Source: Daedaleopsis sinensis (lineage: Eukaryota > Basidiomycota > Agaricomycetes > Polyporales > Polyporaceae). Taken from it: DNA of 64,000 nucleotides. A program made the translations under genes and the position numbers. Positions 43,417-54,702 of the stretch are shown here, piece by piece. How positions within the stretch are numbered: the stretch's first letter is position 1; every line of letters begins with the position of its first letter. The notes under the pieces are model-generated. The model was given only the letters and a program-made list of their open reading frames with translations, did not search any database and had not been told where the DNA came from. The stretch spans positions 3,348,001-3,412,000 of the forward strand of contig CM066309.1 in NCBI GenBank assembly GCA_033807695.1, read 5' to 3'.

Positions 43417-44925
43417 ATGCCTGTTGCAATCAGCACTCCTTCACCATCTTCAGGTCTGAAACCTTACTACCAGGCGAAGATTGAAGCTGCGGAACTTGAG
43501 ATCAACCAGAAGACACAGAACTTGCGCCGTTTGGAAGCACAAAGAAATGCTCTCAATGCACGAGGTAAGCAATCTCTCTGAACCAAGTTGCTACCTATAG
43601 GAAGGAGGAAGGAGTATGTTGCATACCTTTAGCAAAGCGGAGGAATGTCAATGAGGTGTCGTAAACCGTAGAGCACGCTTGCTGAAGTCTGTTTGCAGTC
43701 CGTTTACTCCGGGAGGAACTGCAACTGCTGCATGAACCTGGAAGCTATGTTGGAGAAGTTGTAAAAGTCATGGGCAAGAACAAAGTGCTCGTCAAGGTGC
43801 AGCCGGAAGGCAAATACAGTGAGTGCACGCGTACTTGTGCGCACCATGACACCATGCTGAGCGGATCTCAGTCGTTGACTTCGACTCGGAAATCGACGTC
43901 GCCTCTCTCACGCCGTCCTTGCGCATCGCCCTACGCTCCGACTCGTACACAATACACAAGATACTCCCGAACAAGGTCGACCCCCTTGTGTCCCTCATGA
44001 TGGTAGAGAAGGTTCCAGACAGCACGTATGAGATGGTCGGTGGTCTCGACAAGCAAATCAAGGAGATTAAGGAGGTCATCGAGCTTCCCGTGAAACATCC
44101 CGAGCTTTTCGAGTCCCTTGGTATCGCGCAACCAAAGGGTGTCCTCCTCTACGGCCCTCCTGGTACCGGGAAAACTCTCCTCGCACGAGCGGTGGCGCAC
44201 CACACAGATTGCAAGTTCATCCGGGTCTCCGGGTCGGAGCTCGTGCAGAAGTACATTGGCGAGGGTAGTCGGATGGTCCGAGAGCTGTTTGTCATGGCGC
44301 GCGAACACGCACCAAGCATCATCTTCATGGACGAAATCGACTCTATCGGCAGTTCGCGCGGAGAGAGCGGGTCGGGCGGAGGCGATTCGGAAGTCCAACG
44401 GACGATGCTCGAACTCCTGAACCAGCTGGACGGTTTCGAGTCCACGAAGAACATCAAGGTCATCATGGCTACGAACCGCATAGACATCCTCGATTCTGCT
44501 CTGCTCCGACCAGGCCGAATCGATCGCAAGATTGAGTTCCCGCCCCCGGGCCCGGAGGCGCGTGTTGCGATTCTCCGGATCCACTCGCGCAAGGTACGAC
44601 CGGTCTCTTTGTGCACGTGGTGCTCAGCTCACTACTCGTTTCGTAGATGTCGTTGCAGCGTGGTATCAACCTTCGCGCGCTAGCGGAGAAGATGGGACAG
44701 TGCTCGGGTGCTGAGGTCCGTGGTATCTGCACGGAGGCCGGGATGTACGCCCTTCGCGAACGGCGACAGCACGTCACCCAGGAGGACTTTGAGTTCGCGG
44801 TCGCTAAGGTAGCGTGTTCTCACCGACATTACATCCGGAACTTCGTGCTAATGATCTGTCTCGCCTCTCAGGTTCTCAAGAAGAACCAGGAAGGGAACAC
44901 CTCTGTGAACAAGCTGTTCTCATGA
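43417..44925 (+). CDS. RPT6: 26S proteasome regulatory ATPase Rpt6 (PSMC5)
   Basis: AAA+ ATPase of the 19S base ring that unfolds substrates for the proteasome. ATG 43417 starts [20 protein letters not shown] coiled coil follows ([20 protein letters not shown]), then the OB region [21 protein letters not shown]. The AAA domain has [20 protein letters not shown], Walker A GPPGTGKT, pore loop [13 protein letters not shown], Walker [16 protein letters not shown], sensor MATNRID and the arginine-finger region [15 protein letters not shown]. The C-terminal exons give [36 protein letters not shown] and [25 protein letters not shown]. The end lacks the strict HbYX motif, as expected for Rpt6. Five short introns; every exon is intact. 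Among the most certain genes in the window. Confidence 0.97.
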
Positions 44926-45745
44926 TGTACCTATGATTCGATTTTACCCCGTCGTTATGTAGCATTCCTCCTGTGCATCCACTCCGGGTCGAGGGCATCC
45001 CGTACCATCCGTCTTGACTTGGTTAGGAGAGTGAGCGACGCCAATAGTGCATTAGCAGAGTAAGTAAGATCCCTCTCGCAAGTACGTACGTCACCACTAT
45101 TTCCCTTGTTCTTAATACGTTCACTACTTACGCTATGTTGAAACCTCGCTAATAGCCATCAGATGTCAATCTTTGCGAACGCTTCTTCCACTAATCCAGA
45201 ATCTACATAGTCAAGTGCGAAGTATTTTCTCCTTGTGTGCGGCTCAACTTTTGTGGTGTCGAATCCACCCAGCGAAGCGCGTGTACGTAACTACTACATC
45301 CATCTGACCGTTCGACACCTACTGACAACCACACTCGACAGGACCATAAGTGTGCGTCGGCGGCCGGTACTATCTGTCTCGACCCGATTCGCTCGACCGC
45401 CTTCGAGAACTGATCTGGTCAATGATCGTGATCTACTTAGATGCCCGACAACACCTCTCCTAGCCTGCGATCGCTGTTGGCGAAATTATTCCCATAACTC
45501 CAGTGAACAGCGTGGGGGCGGTTGATACTGCGGCCACTCAGATCGTGGGTGCTCGGTGAGAACTGTCGAAGAGGCTATGTGCGAGAGATATGTACTCTCG
45601 ACCGTTTCACTCTCTACTCTTTGTCTCCTAACTGCCCCCTTTGTGAACGTGCATATCGAGCATCCTTCTGGTATTTTCGGTTATTGAAAGCTTAGTGAAG
45701 AGTGTACTGAGTAGTTGCAGCGGGGATCGGGGCGTTGACGCTCTG
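44926..45745. other. Intergenic, no recognised gene
   Basis: Between Rpt6 and membrane paralogue 3, both on the plus strand. Contains presumed terminator and promoter sequence. Short frames only. Confidence 0.5.
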
Positions 45746-47299
45746 ATGGAGGGCCACTATAGTGAGTTTTATCTAGGGTTACTCACTTCCCTATCCTCCG
45801 TCTCGACAAGCTCTTCCATCCTCACCTCCCCATGCACAGGATCGACATTGAAGCAACGAGAACTGCACTCTGGCGCTCCTGAGGGTTCCGCCGATCATAC
45901 GTTCTTCGCCCCTCGTCCAGCTGCTGGCAAGGAGAACTTGCCGCCTGTGCCCAGCGTCATGGTGTCGTCGGTGTCCATTCACTTGCCCTCTCCGAGCCGG
46001 ACATCTGTGCAAGCTACCCCATCCGCGCCGACCTTCTCGTTCAACACGGTCTCCCACATGACAACATGCACATCTGCCAAGATACAATGGTCCTATGACG
46101 GATCCCCCAACGACATTGGGCTCCTACTCTTGAACGTTGGTCCCATGCGCTCTTCCATGTCTCTCCCTGCGAAAACTACGACAAAGCGGGGCGTCGTCGC
46201 GCTCCCCCTCGCTCTTGGGATCAACGCAACTGGGCAATCATGGACGTGGTCCACCGTCAACGTCACATCGGGATGGTATCTCCTAGAAGCTATCGGACCT
46301 GGAGTCGCGGCGATGTCATCTATGTTCTTCGTCGCGAATGGCACAGACACACGATGTCTTGCCAACAGCCAGACGCCGATCGCCCTTGACTCTTCCACCA
46401 GCTCTACAGCCTCTACTCCTTCTCAATCAGTTCCGGCGCAGCCTACGACGACACAATCGATGTCTACTTCGTTTCCCCAAACAGGACATTCATCCGGTAC
46501 CATAGTTGGTGCGACTTTGGCGGCTGTGGCCATCTTCGCTGTCGTGGCATACGTGGTGCATCGCCTGCTCACCCCTCGCCTTCTGCGGCGCAGAAGTGCC
46601 CGCCTCAGCATCATAGAAGAAGCGAAAGAGCTCCACAAGGATGATTCTTCGTTGTTCTCGAGCAGCATGCATGTACATGCCGGAGAGAAGCAATTGCATG
46701 CTGTAAGCGCCGCCAGTTCGCCAAAGACCATAACGAAGCCGCGACCACTTCCACCCATCCCGTCCGACCACTCTCGTTCATTACTTTCACCTCCGCTCCC
46801 TTCTACATACCCTCAGACGAATACCCCCATCGATGCCCACGTCCCTACGGCCGGTCCCAACCCGCCTGTGGCGAATCCCAGGGCGCTCAAGGCTGCCACC
46901 CTCGCCAAGCTCGATACGAACCTCGCGTTGAATGGCGCGCCCTCTACACACACGACCCCGTTCACCCGCCGGTCTGGCTACGACCAGTCGGACGCCGGCT
47001 CCAGCTTCTGGGGGCGGCGCAATAGCGCCGCAAGCTCGTGGAGCGCTGGGCTCAGCAAGCGGGGCTCCCCGGTACCGTCGTCAGCGACGTCGCAGATGTA
47101 CCGGGGCGCTTGGGCGTTCGTCCAGTCGTATTCTCGCGACGGGTCCGAGCGGGATGGGGAGTCGCCGTCGCACCGGAAGGCTGCGAGTGCTGACGGGCTG
47201 AAGCTGGTGCGGAGTGCGACGACGATGTCGATACCGGATGTCCCGCCCTTGCCGGCTCGCTTTCGGACAGAGGCGCGTGCGCGACAGTCTGTTGGTTAA
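45746..47299 (+). CDS. Single-pass Ser/Thr-rich membrane protein, paralogue 3
   Basis: The first in-frame ATG is 45746 (517 residues); ATG 45959 would start just before the conserved domain. The ectodomain has FSFNTVSHMTTCTSAKIQW, WTWSTVNVTSGWYLLEAIG and FFVANGTDTRCL, with conserved C108 and C204. After a Ser/Thr stalk there is one membrane segment at about 251-272 (TIVGATLAAVAIFAVVAYVV) and basic LLRRRSARL. The cytoplasmic tail has KPRPLPPIP, ATLAKLDTNLAL, SPVPSSATSQMY (residues 441-452; 47066-47101) and ends VPPLPARFRTEARARQ. Its closest match in the motif region is paralogue 1 (30140-31369). No introns. No evident signal peptide, though LLTSLSSVSTSSSIL near the start is mildly hydrophobic. 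Function unknown. Confidence 0.78.
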   Translation: MEGHYSEFYLGLLTSLSSVSTSSSILTSPCTGSTLKQRELHSGAPEGSADHTFFAPRPAAGKENLPPVPSVMVSSVSIHLPSPSRTSVQATPSAPTFSFNTVSHMTTCTSAKIQWSYDGSPNDIGLLLLNVGPMRSSMSLPAKTTTKRGVVALPLALGINATGQSWTWSTVNVTSGWYLLEAIGPGVAAMSSMFFVANGTDTRCLANSQTPIALDSSTSSTASTPSQSVPAQPTTTQSMSTSFPQTGHSSGTIVGATLAAVAIFAVVAYVVHRLLTPRLLRRRSARLSIIEEAKELHKDDSSLFSSSMHVHAGEKQLHAVSAASSPKTITKPRPLPPIPSDHSRSLLSPPLPSTYPQTNTPIDAHVPTAGPNPPVANPRALKAATLAKLDTNLALNGAPSTHTTPFTRRSGYDQSDAGSSFWGRRNSAASSWSAGLSKRGSPVPSSATSQMYRGAWAFVQSYSRDGSERDGESPSHRKAASADGLKLVRSATTMSIPDVPPLPARFRTEARARQSVG

Positions 47300-48307
47300 T
47301 TTATGTGTCGTTTGTCTGCTTGTTGGGCTGTTACGAGTATATCCTTGGCATGGGACATCGGTCTGTATCAGTATACGCAGCATGCATATGTATCTTTGCA
47401 AGGGCACCCACTGTGAACACCTGCGCAAGCAGTGTTGTACTAGTTCATGCCCGGGCGGCGTGCCAGTGCTAGCATTGACTTTGTTTTCCTAGTACAAGTT
47501 GTCCATTTACTGCTTTCACCACATTGCAATATTGGCACATGCTCATAAGTATGCGGCTCAACGAAAACTTGCTCACTTTGCGAAGGCCGGTGCTCCGGAG
47601 AGGCCGGCCCTGGCCAATAGCTCGGAGGCTGAGGATTTCGTGCCATCAATAGGCGCCCTCATCGATCCTTCACCTTTATCCTCGACCACCAGCGACCACC
47701 ATCTGCTGGGCTTTCAGCGCACAGAATACCGCGGTGTCCTCTCACTTGGGCTTGTTCCACATGCATGATGATCGACCACAAGTCGTACAAATCTTAGATC
47801 ACACCAGCAGGTCAAGCTCCTACGAAGTAAGCATCACATTCGGAATCATGATTATTCGCGGCTTAACTGGAGTTGCCCACTCACAGGTCCACTAGGCACT
47901 TTGTGAGGGCACGATGCTAATGCGAAGCTCCTGAGGGGCGCTGATGATATAGCCGACGGTGTCTGTGGTGATCAGACAACTTGTGCCCACTGCCCAGGCC
48001 CCACAACGTGCGTGCGCCTCTCCGAGTACAGTACACTCAAAGCGAAACTCCATCTGAAGTCGAACCATGTCAAGCGCACAGAAATGTTCAGCATGCCTCC
48101 CATGAGGCTTATGTCACTGTGGCATGGAAATGACCCTGCATATACACAGATATACACAGCGCCCAAAGCGGCGGCCAGCGCTGAAAAGGCGTATATCATG
48201 ACGAGTGATTCTGACGCCTAGCATCGCTGGCTAGCAGCTCACCTCGGTACGTGGTATTGTTTCACTCGCTGGTGGAGCCATCTAACAGTACTCTAAAGAG
48301 GGCCGGA
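47300..48307. other. Intergenic, no recognised gene
   Basis: About 1 kb between membrane paralogue 3 and the F-box gene, both on the plus strand. Open frames at 47499-47768 and 48012-48221 show no family signal. Confidence 0.5.
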
Positions 48308-49837
48308 ATGACGGAGAGAATCTCTCTCTCTTCCCTCAATTATGATGTGCTCCTACATATCATTGCCTTCCTTGCTCGCCACGATCTCTCTGCATTCATG
48401 AAAACATGCAGTCCCTGTTACGACCTCTGCCTTCGTCAATTGTTTCAAGGTCCCATTGAAATCACTCCTGACAAGATTTTATCCCTCCATTCCTGCCTTC
48501 GGCTGGGCACTGCGGCTTCGCGGGCATCCTTTCTCACCCACGTCATCATCGCTTGCTCTCTATCGGCCTTCCCGCGCCCCGCAGGAGGATGTGGAGATAT
48601 ATTGTCTATTGAACAGCTCGTCTACGACATACTACGGAATGCACGCCACTTGAAGACTCTACAGCTCGATTGGGGCGCAGCTTCCTCGTCCAGCTACCTG
48701 TGCTGTACCCCTACGTGGGCTCTTCGGCTAGAGGAGCTACATGCTCCGTTTGTATCCCAGGCGCTCTACGAAAAACTCACGGCCCTTTCTGCTCCTCTGC
48801 GCCGGATAGTAATGAAGTTCGGACCAATGCATCATTTTCCAGCTGTCAACCCTATCGCCCTACTGGAGCCTTTCCACTCATCTCTCGAGGCGCTCGACCT
48901 GTCTGTCATCCTCTGCGAAGACGCAAATGTTCAATATCCTCACGTTCACAACCTCACGCTCTCCGATTGTTACCATGGGCTCACCCGAGGAGGAATCGAC
49001 ATTGGCCCAATCGTGCGCGCTTTCCCAAACCTTGTAGACTTCACACTCTCTGCCGCGAAGGTCCAACCTGCGCTCTCTCACTGGGAGCTCGGCCGGTGTT
49101 GCGATCAAGCAGACGTGATCGAGCGATGCCGGCGGCTCAACCAGCAGCATTGGCAACTTGCGGCCGCCCGCGGCGGTATCTGGGCGTCGCTCGCACGCGT
49201 CACAGGTGGACATGTCGTTGACATATACATGCTTGGGCTGTGCCAGCCCGTACCGCATGTCGAGGTCGAGGCGCTCTCCGAAGGCACGCTGTGGATGCTG
49301 CCCTACGTTCTCTTGGACACGCGTCCATCGAGCCTTGGAATCACGTTGTTTGCGAGGAACCACATCTTGGATGCCCTTCCTCGCCTCATACCTCCCGGCG
49401 AAGGCACGTCTCGCCTCAGCATGCTATCGCTCGTCTTACGATGCGATGTACCTGACATCGAAGTCGAGAAGCTTATTGTGAGCCTGATTGCCCCCGGCTT
49501 GTTCTGATTTACACTGACGTCTAGATGCAGTTGAACATTATAGAATTATTATTGCCGCATCGCATCGAAACCTTGTCCGTCGAGCTGTCGCGATGGGATG
49601 CAGACGGGCCGTATTTGCTATCGCAACTATCCTTGGCTGCGATTGACACCGCGCTCGTGGGCGTATCCAGTGAATGCAGTGACATCGCCCTCCGTCTCTT
49701 GAAGGAGGTATTGTCATTGCGGGTCATAGACTTCAAGATCGGCCGGATTGAGACACAATTCACGAGGTAATGTGTTATTAGCATGCCATCCCATGTGTTT
49801 ACTCATGTGCTGCTCCAGGGCTCAAACTTCAAGCTGA
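48308..49837 (+). CDS. F-box-like protein
   Basis: ATG 48308 gives MTERISLSSLNYDVLLHIIAFL followed by DLSAFMKTCSPCYDLC, an F-box-like helix set that would bind Skp1 in an SCF ubiquitin ligase. The remainder is a leucine-rich, irregular repeat region typical of mushroom F-box proteins: LKTLQLDW, LRLEELHAPF, LEALDLSVILC, VHNLTLSDC and FPNLVDFTLSAAK. An intron at about 49477-49524 leads to a second exon, MQLNIIELLLPHRIETLSVEL and LRVIDFKIGRIETQF. A last short exon probably ends the protein at 49837 after an intron at about 49769-49819. About 460 residues. Such genes are very numerous and fast-evolving in Agaricomycetes, so substrate cannot be inferred. Confidence 0.72.
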
Positions 49838-51116
49838 ACCTGGTGGATATCTGTATGCGCAAGTCAAGGATGGATACGACCTGGCATGTTGATCGACCAG
49901 GCTATGGACGCACTAGACGTATGCTACAAGCTTTATACTGGAGAGGGTGCTAATATTATACCTGTCGCGCAACCATCAGCCATCACATCGCAGGCTGTCC
50001 TGGCCCTGACGTTCAAGATTAGAGCCTACAGCCTAGAGATGACAACCCACGCCCTTCGTGGTCTTGCCGCGCCGATCTGGTCCCACCTCTAGAGCATACT
50101 ACATCCGACCGCGGTTCCAAGATTCAATATGCCGTTCAATGTTCCCACTTGCCTCTTCAAGTCAAGACTGCCTGACTGACGAGAAGCTACGGAAGAGTGA
50201 AACCGTACTCCGGGTATGTCACTGTGTCCTTCTAACTCCGCGCTAAGGAAGGTGTTAGGGTTCTTTGCGTCCCACGCTTGCTCGACGCGTTGCATCTATG
50301 ATTCGTGATAGATCCTTTCAGCCCGACCAGCTTCAATCCGTCTCCCATTCCTGTTCACTACGCTGTGCACTACAATGGGGTCACCTGGCAGCGTACCCGA
50401 GATGCCACCTGCCACCGAAGACCCGGCACGATCGGTTCACGGTGGTTCGCCGTATACACGGCCGAGCGCAGCCTCAGGGATACTAGAGGCGGATGGGTAT
50501 CCGGCGCCCACTTCCTTGGGTGTACCCTCCATCCCCGAGCTTCCTCCCCTGCTTGCACCCACCTGCGCTCGGAATCCGGAGTCTCGCAAGCAAGCCTCAC
50601 TCCTCCCCCGATCTTACGTCGCCGTGCTGCATAAGCCTCGCCAAGGTCTATTTTGATACGACTCTACTCGAGTCTCGCTGTTCGTTACGGACAGCGCCTC
50701 TTACGGCTTGGTAAGATCATCTCTACATTCCACCTTCAGGGCTGCATTAGCGTTAGCTCTAAAGACATGGGTCAGAATGCTGACATTCGGGACCGTGACA
50801 GTATACCACATACTAGCTACGGCGAGCATTGCCCTCGTACTCGCTCGCAGTGGTCGCCATAATCTGGTGAGTGCCCCCCATTTATGCCCGGCGACTCCTT
50901 CGACGTCGCGCTCCTGCTGTCCCGCCCCCGACCCCCGAGCTCGAGCAAGGCTCTCACACCCCCCGTTCAATCACAGCGCCGAGCACCGACGTACGCAGCC
51001 GCACTGTCAACTACGTCACCCGCCGCGGCAGTTCGCCACCGCACTCCTCACTCAGCACCAACGCTACCTCCTCGCTATCCCCGCCCGTGCGGCGTCGCGT
51101 CGCGCACCCCATCGCC
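49838..51116. other. Intergenic, no secure gene
   Basis: About 1.3 kb. A frame at 50305-50634 (HYAVHYNGVTWQRTRDATC) has protein-like composition but no partner exons or known motif. The stretch just before 51117 stays open in the frame of paralogue 4 but starts with GTG, so I treat it as 5' leader. Confidence 0.45.
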
Positions 51117-53093
51117 ATGAGCCCGCAGCATGTCTTAACAAGCGCGACGTTTGCGTGGGCGAACGTGCCGAATATGACTACATGTGGGCCCGCCACTATC
51201 TCCTGGGTATATACAGGACCGCCGCAAGAACTCTTGCTCGGGACTCGGACAGAGCCCAATCTTTCCTTCACCGTCAACGCTGCGCTCCAGAGCTATACTG
51301 TGCCGGCTGTCCGCCTCTCACCTGGAGAATACATTATGACGGTCATCACCACTGACGAGTGGATGGACATCCCGAGCCGAGACTCGCCGTTCTTTGTGGA
51401 GGAATCAAACACATCGTGTCTCGTGCACCAGAGCGTTTCTTCAAGAAACGATTCCTCATCAAACACCGACAACACCGAGCCCTCTTCATCCTCATCATCC
51501 TCCTCGAAGAAAGCAGCCATGTTCGGAGGTATCGCTGTGGGTATTGGAGGTTTCGTCGCGCTCCTCGCTGCGGGCTTCTACTTCCGCTGGGACACCGTCT
51601 TGAAACGTTTCCACCGACGGTCCAAAGAGAAGAAGAGACCTCATACGCCCGTATACGACGGACGATGGGACGTTGCTTCGTGCGACCCGAGCATGACGGG
51701 GAGCGTTTCCGAGCACAACCTTCTACCTCCGCGCACGATAAGCACCCCGGAGATGCGCATGACACCGTCCAATGGCTCGTCGGGGAACCTGCCCAGACTG
51801 GAACCCAATCGGCGTCCTCCATCAACAGTGCTCCGTTGGCCAGAGGGCAGCGCGTCCACACCGGAGTCACCTCCGCCCCTTCCCCTACCTCGCCTAGAGC
51901 CCAATCGCCGGAAGCCGTCTATCGCGACCCTCGCATCCGAGGACACTCGTTCCACAAAGCCAGTTCCACCGGTGCCTCCCCTTCCAGCTGAAGCGCCATC
52001 GCGTCGAGACCGTTCGCCCGAAGCACAAAGGATTGACCTCGAAGACGAGTTCAAGCCCCTCGCTGCACCGCGGCCGGCTCCCATTCCCGCCCCCATCCTA
52101 CTGAACATTCCGAAGCCTCCATACCGCCATGCGAACGCACGGCAGTCCGGGGCGTCCGGGCTCACGTCCGCGTCCACTGCGCTCTCAGACATGTCTCTGC
52201 TCAAGCCCACGGAGCGCGCGCTCCCCTCGGAACCTCCACTCGCAGAGGAGGTCGAGGAGCAGCGCGCGCTCGCGCTCTCCAGGCTCGACGCGGTCATGGA
52301 CGGCACCCCGCGCTCGAGCCCCACTCCGGGACACCCCTCGCAGTCCCCCTCGCCCTCGCCATCCGATGTGACCGCGCGGGTGCGGATGCCTAGCGCGCCA
52401 GACCCTGTCGCGCCCCATCCGTCGCGCACGTCCGCGGGCGCCCCCGTGCGCACGCCCACCTCGCCGCGCATACACGCGATCCGGCAGCAGGCGTTCGCGT
52501 TCGAGAGCCCCTCGCTCGGAAGGTCCGGCTCCACGCGGTCGACACGGACGAACGGCTCGAGCCGCTCGGCGCGCAAGCCCGTACCGCCGCTCGACCCTGC
52601 TGATGAGTACGGCACGGGCACGGGCACGGGCACGAGCGTGGGCGTGTCCGACCTCGAGCTGTGGTCGTCGGCGCGGCGGTCGAGCTACGCGGACAGCATG
52701 CAGACTTGGAACGGCTCGCCCGTGCCGTCGTCGTCGACGTCGGACATGTACCGGGTTCGGGACAGCGCGTGGAGCGCATGGAGCGAGTGGCGGCGGCCGC
52801 TCGAGAACTGGGAGCGCGAGCAGCTGCGGGTGCTCGCGAGCGTGAACATGGCGGACGGGGCGGACGGGGCGGGGCCTGTGCCTAGTATGCCGGGCAGGCA
52901 GGCTGAGGGCGTGGCCCCGCCGATACCGCTGTCGTCGCCTTCGAGTCCGCACCCGCATCCGCACCCGGGTGGCGGGGGCGCGAGGAAGAGCTCGAGCAGT
53001 TGGCGCTATCAGGGCTTTGGGGGGATGAAGACGATGCGGAAAGTTCTCCCGGATGCGCCTCTTACTTCGACCCCTAGAAGCGATTCATTGTGA
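51117..53093 (+). CDS. Single-pass Ser/Thr-rich membrane protein, paralogue 4
   Basis: ATG 51117, 658 residues, intronless. The ectodomain begins ATFAWANVPNMTTCGPATISW and ends PFFVEESNTSCL, with conserved C23 and C101. Ser-rich stalk, membrane segment at about 134-157 (AMFGGIAVGIGGFVALLAAG), then basic FHRRSKEKKR. The very long cytoplasmic tail (about 500 residues) is proline/serine rich. It carries a duplicated LPRLEPNRRxPS (around 51797 and 51887), LALSRLDAVMDG, RKPVPPLD (486-493) and SPVPSSSTSDMY (534-545; 52716-52751). Thus it contains both tail motifs that the other paralogues carry singly. A GTG-GTG dinucleotide-like GTGTGTG run lies just after RKPVPPLD. Proline-rich stretches could bind SH3 or WW domains (inference). 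Function unknown. Confidence 0.8.
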   Translation: MSPQHVLTSATFAWANVPNMTTCGPATISWVYTGPPQELLLGTRTEPNLSFTVNAALQSYTVPAVRLSPGEYIMTVITTDEWMDIPSRDSPFFVEESNTSCLVHQSVSSRNDSSSNTDNTEPSSSSSSSSKKAAMFGGIAVGIGGFVALLAAGFYFRWDTVLKRFHRRSKEKKRPHTPVYDGRWDVASCDPSMTGSVSEHNLLPPRTISTPEMRMTPSNGSSGNLPRLEPNRRPPSTVLRWPEGSASTPESPPPLPLPRLEPNRRKPSIATLASEDTRSTKPVPPVPPLPAEAPSRRDRSPEAQRIDLEDEFKPLAAPRPAPIPAPILLNIPKPPYRHANARQSGASGLTSASTALSDMSLLKPTERALPSEPPLAEEVEEQRALALSRLDAVMDGTPRSSPTPGHPSQSPSPSPSDVTARVRMPSAPDPVAPHPSRTSAGAPVRTPTSPRIHAIRQQAFAFESPSLGRSGSTRSTRTNGSSRSARKPVPPLDPADEYGTGTGTGTSVGVSDLELWSSARRSSYADSMQTWNGSPVPSSSTSDMYRVRDSAWSAWSEWRRPLENWEREQLRVLASVNMADGADGAGPVPSMPGRQAEGVAPPIPLSSPSSPHPHPHPGGGGARKSSSSWRYQGFGGMKTMRKVLPDAPLTSTPRSDSL

Positions 53094-53476
53094 GTGTGGG
53101 TCTTGGGTGGACTTCTGGTTTGTTATGCCCTATGTATGTATGCAGTTGTATCATAGAAGTAACCTCCGCATTTCGTTGCAACTACCCACGATCCTCTGTG
53201 TCTGTCGCCCACACTAGCAGATGTCGCGCAGGGGGCGACAGGTATTCGCACCTCGTCGAGCAAGAGGTTAAGAGTTGAGAACGCTTCTTGCCTTGCCCTG
53301 GAAATCGCTGGTCCTGTACGCATAATATGTAGGTCGGCACAAACCAATACGGTATTATATGGATGAGATGCGTAGTTGGAGCATATTAGGATGTATGTGT
53401 AGCACACTATTGCAGATGTTGTACCGTCTAAACCCAGCGTCGTCAACCGGGACCCGGGGAACGCGGAGTTTGGTGC
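53094..53476. other. Intergenic between convergent genes
   Basis: 3' flanks of membrane paralogue 4 (+) and the TPR gene (-). No gene seen. Confidence 0.5.
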
Positions 53477-54551
53477 TCAGGCAGAAGGCTCCCCCTTGCC
53501 CTGCTCCGCCTCCGCCTCCTTCTCCTTGATCTGCTTGCCGAGGATCTTCGCGCTCACCTGGCGGGCGCGGTCAGCTTCTCCTTTTGTGCACGAGGGCATA
53601 ACAACTCACGTTGCGCATGTGCATCGCAGCGCGTTCGATCCCAAACGATTTGCTTTTCTTGTACTGTTCGAGCGACTCTTCGAGCATTCCGCACGCTTCC
53701 ATCACCGCCGCAAGGTTGAACGCGATCTCGCCGTCCTCGGGCGCGAGCGACGATGCGACGCTGTGTCGTGCACGGGGGGTCAGCCGAGCGTCGCAGGGGT
53801 GAATACAAAAACGACGACGTACCGAAGGTGATGTAGCGCGAGGTCTGGCCTGCTTACAGGCGAGACGATGTATGCACTGGCAAGGTCTACCGTGCGGTGT
53901 GAATGGGAAGAACGCGGTCGTCATGGAGGAGCGACGTACTTGTGTGCGCATCAGGGCTTGACGGCTGGAGCGCGATAGACTCCTTCCACGCCGCGATCGC
54001 CTGGTCATACTCCTCTACGCAGAACATACGCTTGAGCATCCACCTTCCGTGTTTCCAGGCACGAGGACGTGTTCAGGCGGCCGCGCGAACATAAACGACT
54101 CACTCAAGTGGTAATGCGTCACCCCCACGTTGAACAGCCCACTCGCAGTACGCTTGATATCCACACTACGTTGATAGAGAGCCTGCTTGTACATAAGGGA
54201 GCAAGCGGGTTGTAGATGAACGGGAAACGCACCTTGGCAGACTCGACATCTCCCTCCTCGAGCTTTTGCGTCCCCTCCTCCAGGCATTGCATGGCTTCGA
54301 CCTCCGCTGGATTTACAGCGGAAGAATTGGGTGTCGTAGAAGTCGCCCATCCTAAAGAATGATCGAACCACGAATTGAGTGCGCTAAAACAGAGTAGACT
54401 CACGTCTACTGGCCACGAGAGGTGAGCAAGGTCTGGACAAGGGACCTAACGTTGTCCTCCGGTGAACACCAGGAGTCAGTCGCTGCGGCAAACCCACAGA
54501 GGGCCGGGCGGCGCGAAAGGCTCGGGTCAACGCAAGCAGTCTTGCAGCCAT
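53477..54551 (-). CDS. TPR-repeat protein, probably mitochondrial
   Basis: ATG 54551 starts MAARLLALTRAFRAARPSVG, an Arg-rich, acid-free N-terminus fit for mitochondrial import. An intron (about 54361-54411) leads to WATSTTPNSSAVNPAEVEAM. Three to four TPR units follow: CLEEGTQKLEEGDVESAKAL, LFNVGVTHYHL|EEYDQAIAAWKESIAL and ASSLAPEDGEIAFNLAAVME with LEESLEQYKKSKSFGI. The end is SAKILGKQIKEKEAEAEQGKG, stop at 53477. About five introns, about 240 residues. Such proteins act as adaptors in assembly or import complexes; no catalytic residues are visible and the partner is unknown. Confidence 0.8.
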
Positions 54552-54702
54552 CTCTAGTAGTTTGTTGAAGAGCACTTGAAGTTGTAAGTTCTAGTTGCGA
54601 GATGGTGGTAAACTGGTGGTAAACGACGAGCGCGTGAGCAGTGAGTGATGCTGGTGGCACTAGTGGTGTCGTCAACAAAATATTATCACAGAATCATAGC
54701 TA

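Noticed and set aside
45695..45745. N-terminal extension of membrane paralogue 3, and likewise 50871-51116 for paralogue 4
   Set aside because: Both begin with GTG. The ATGs at 45746 (or 45959) and 51117 are better starts, and 51117 matches the family spacing to the ectodomain.
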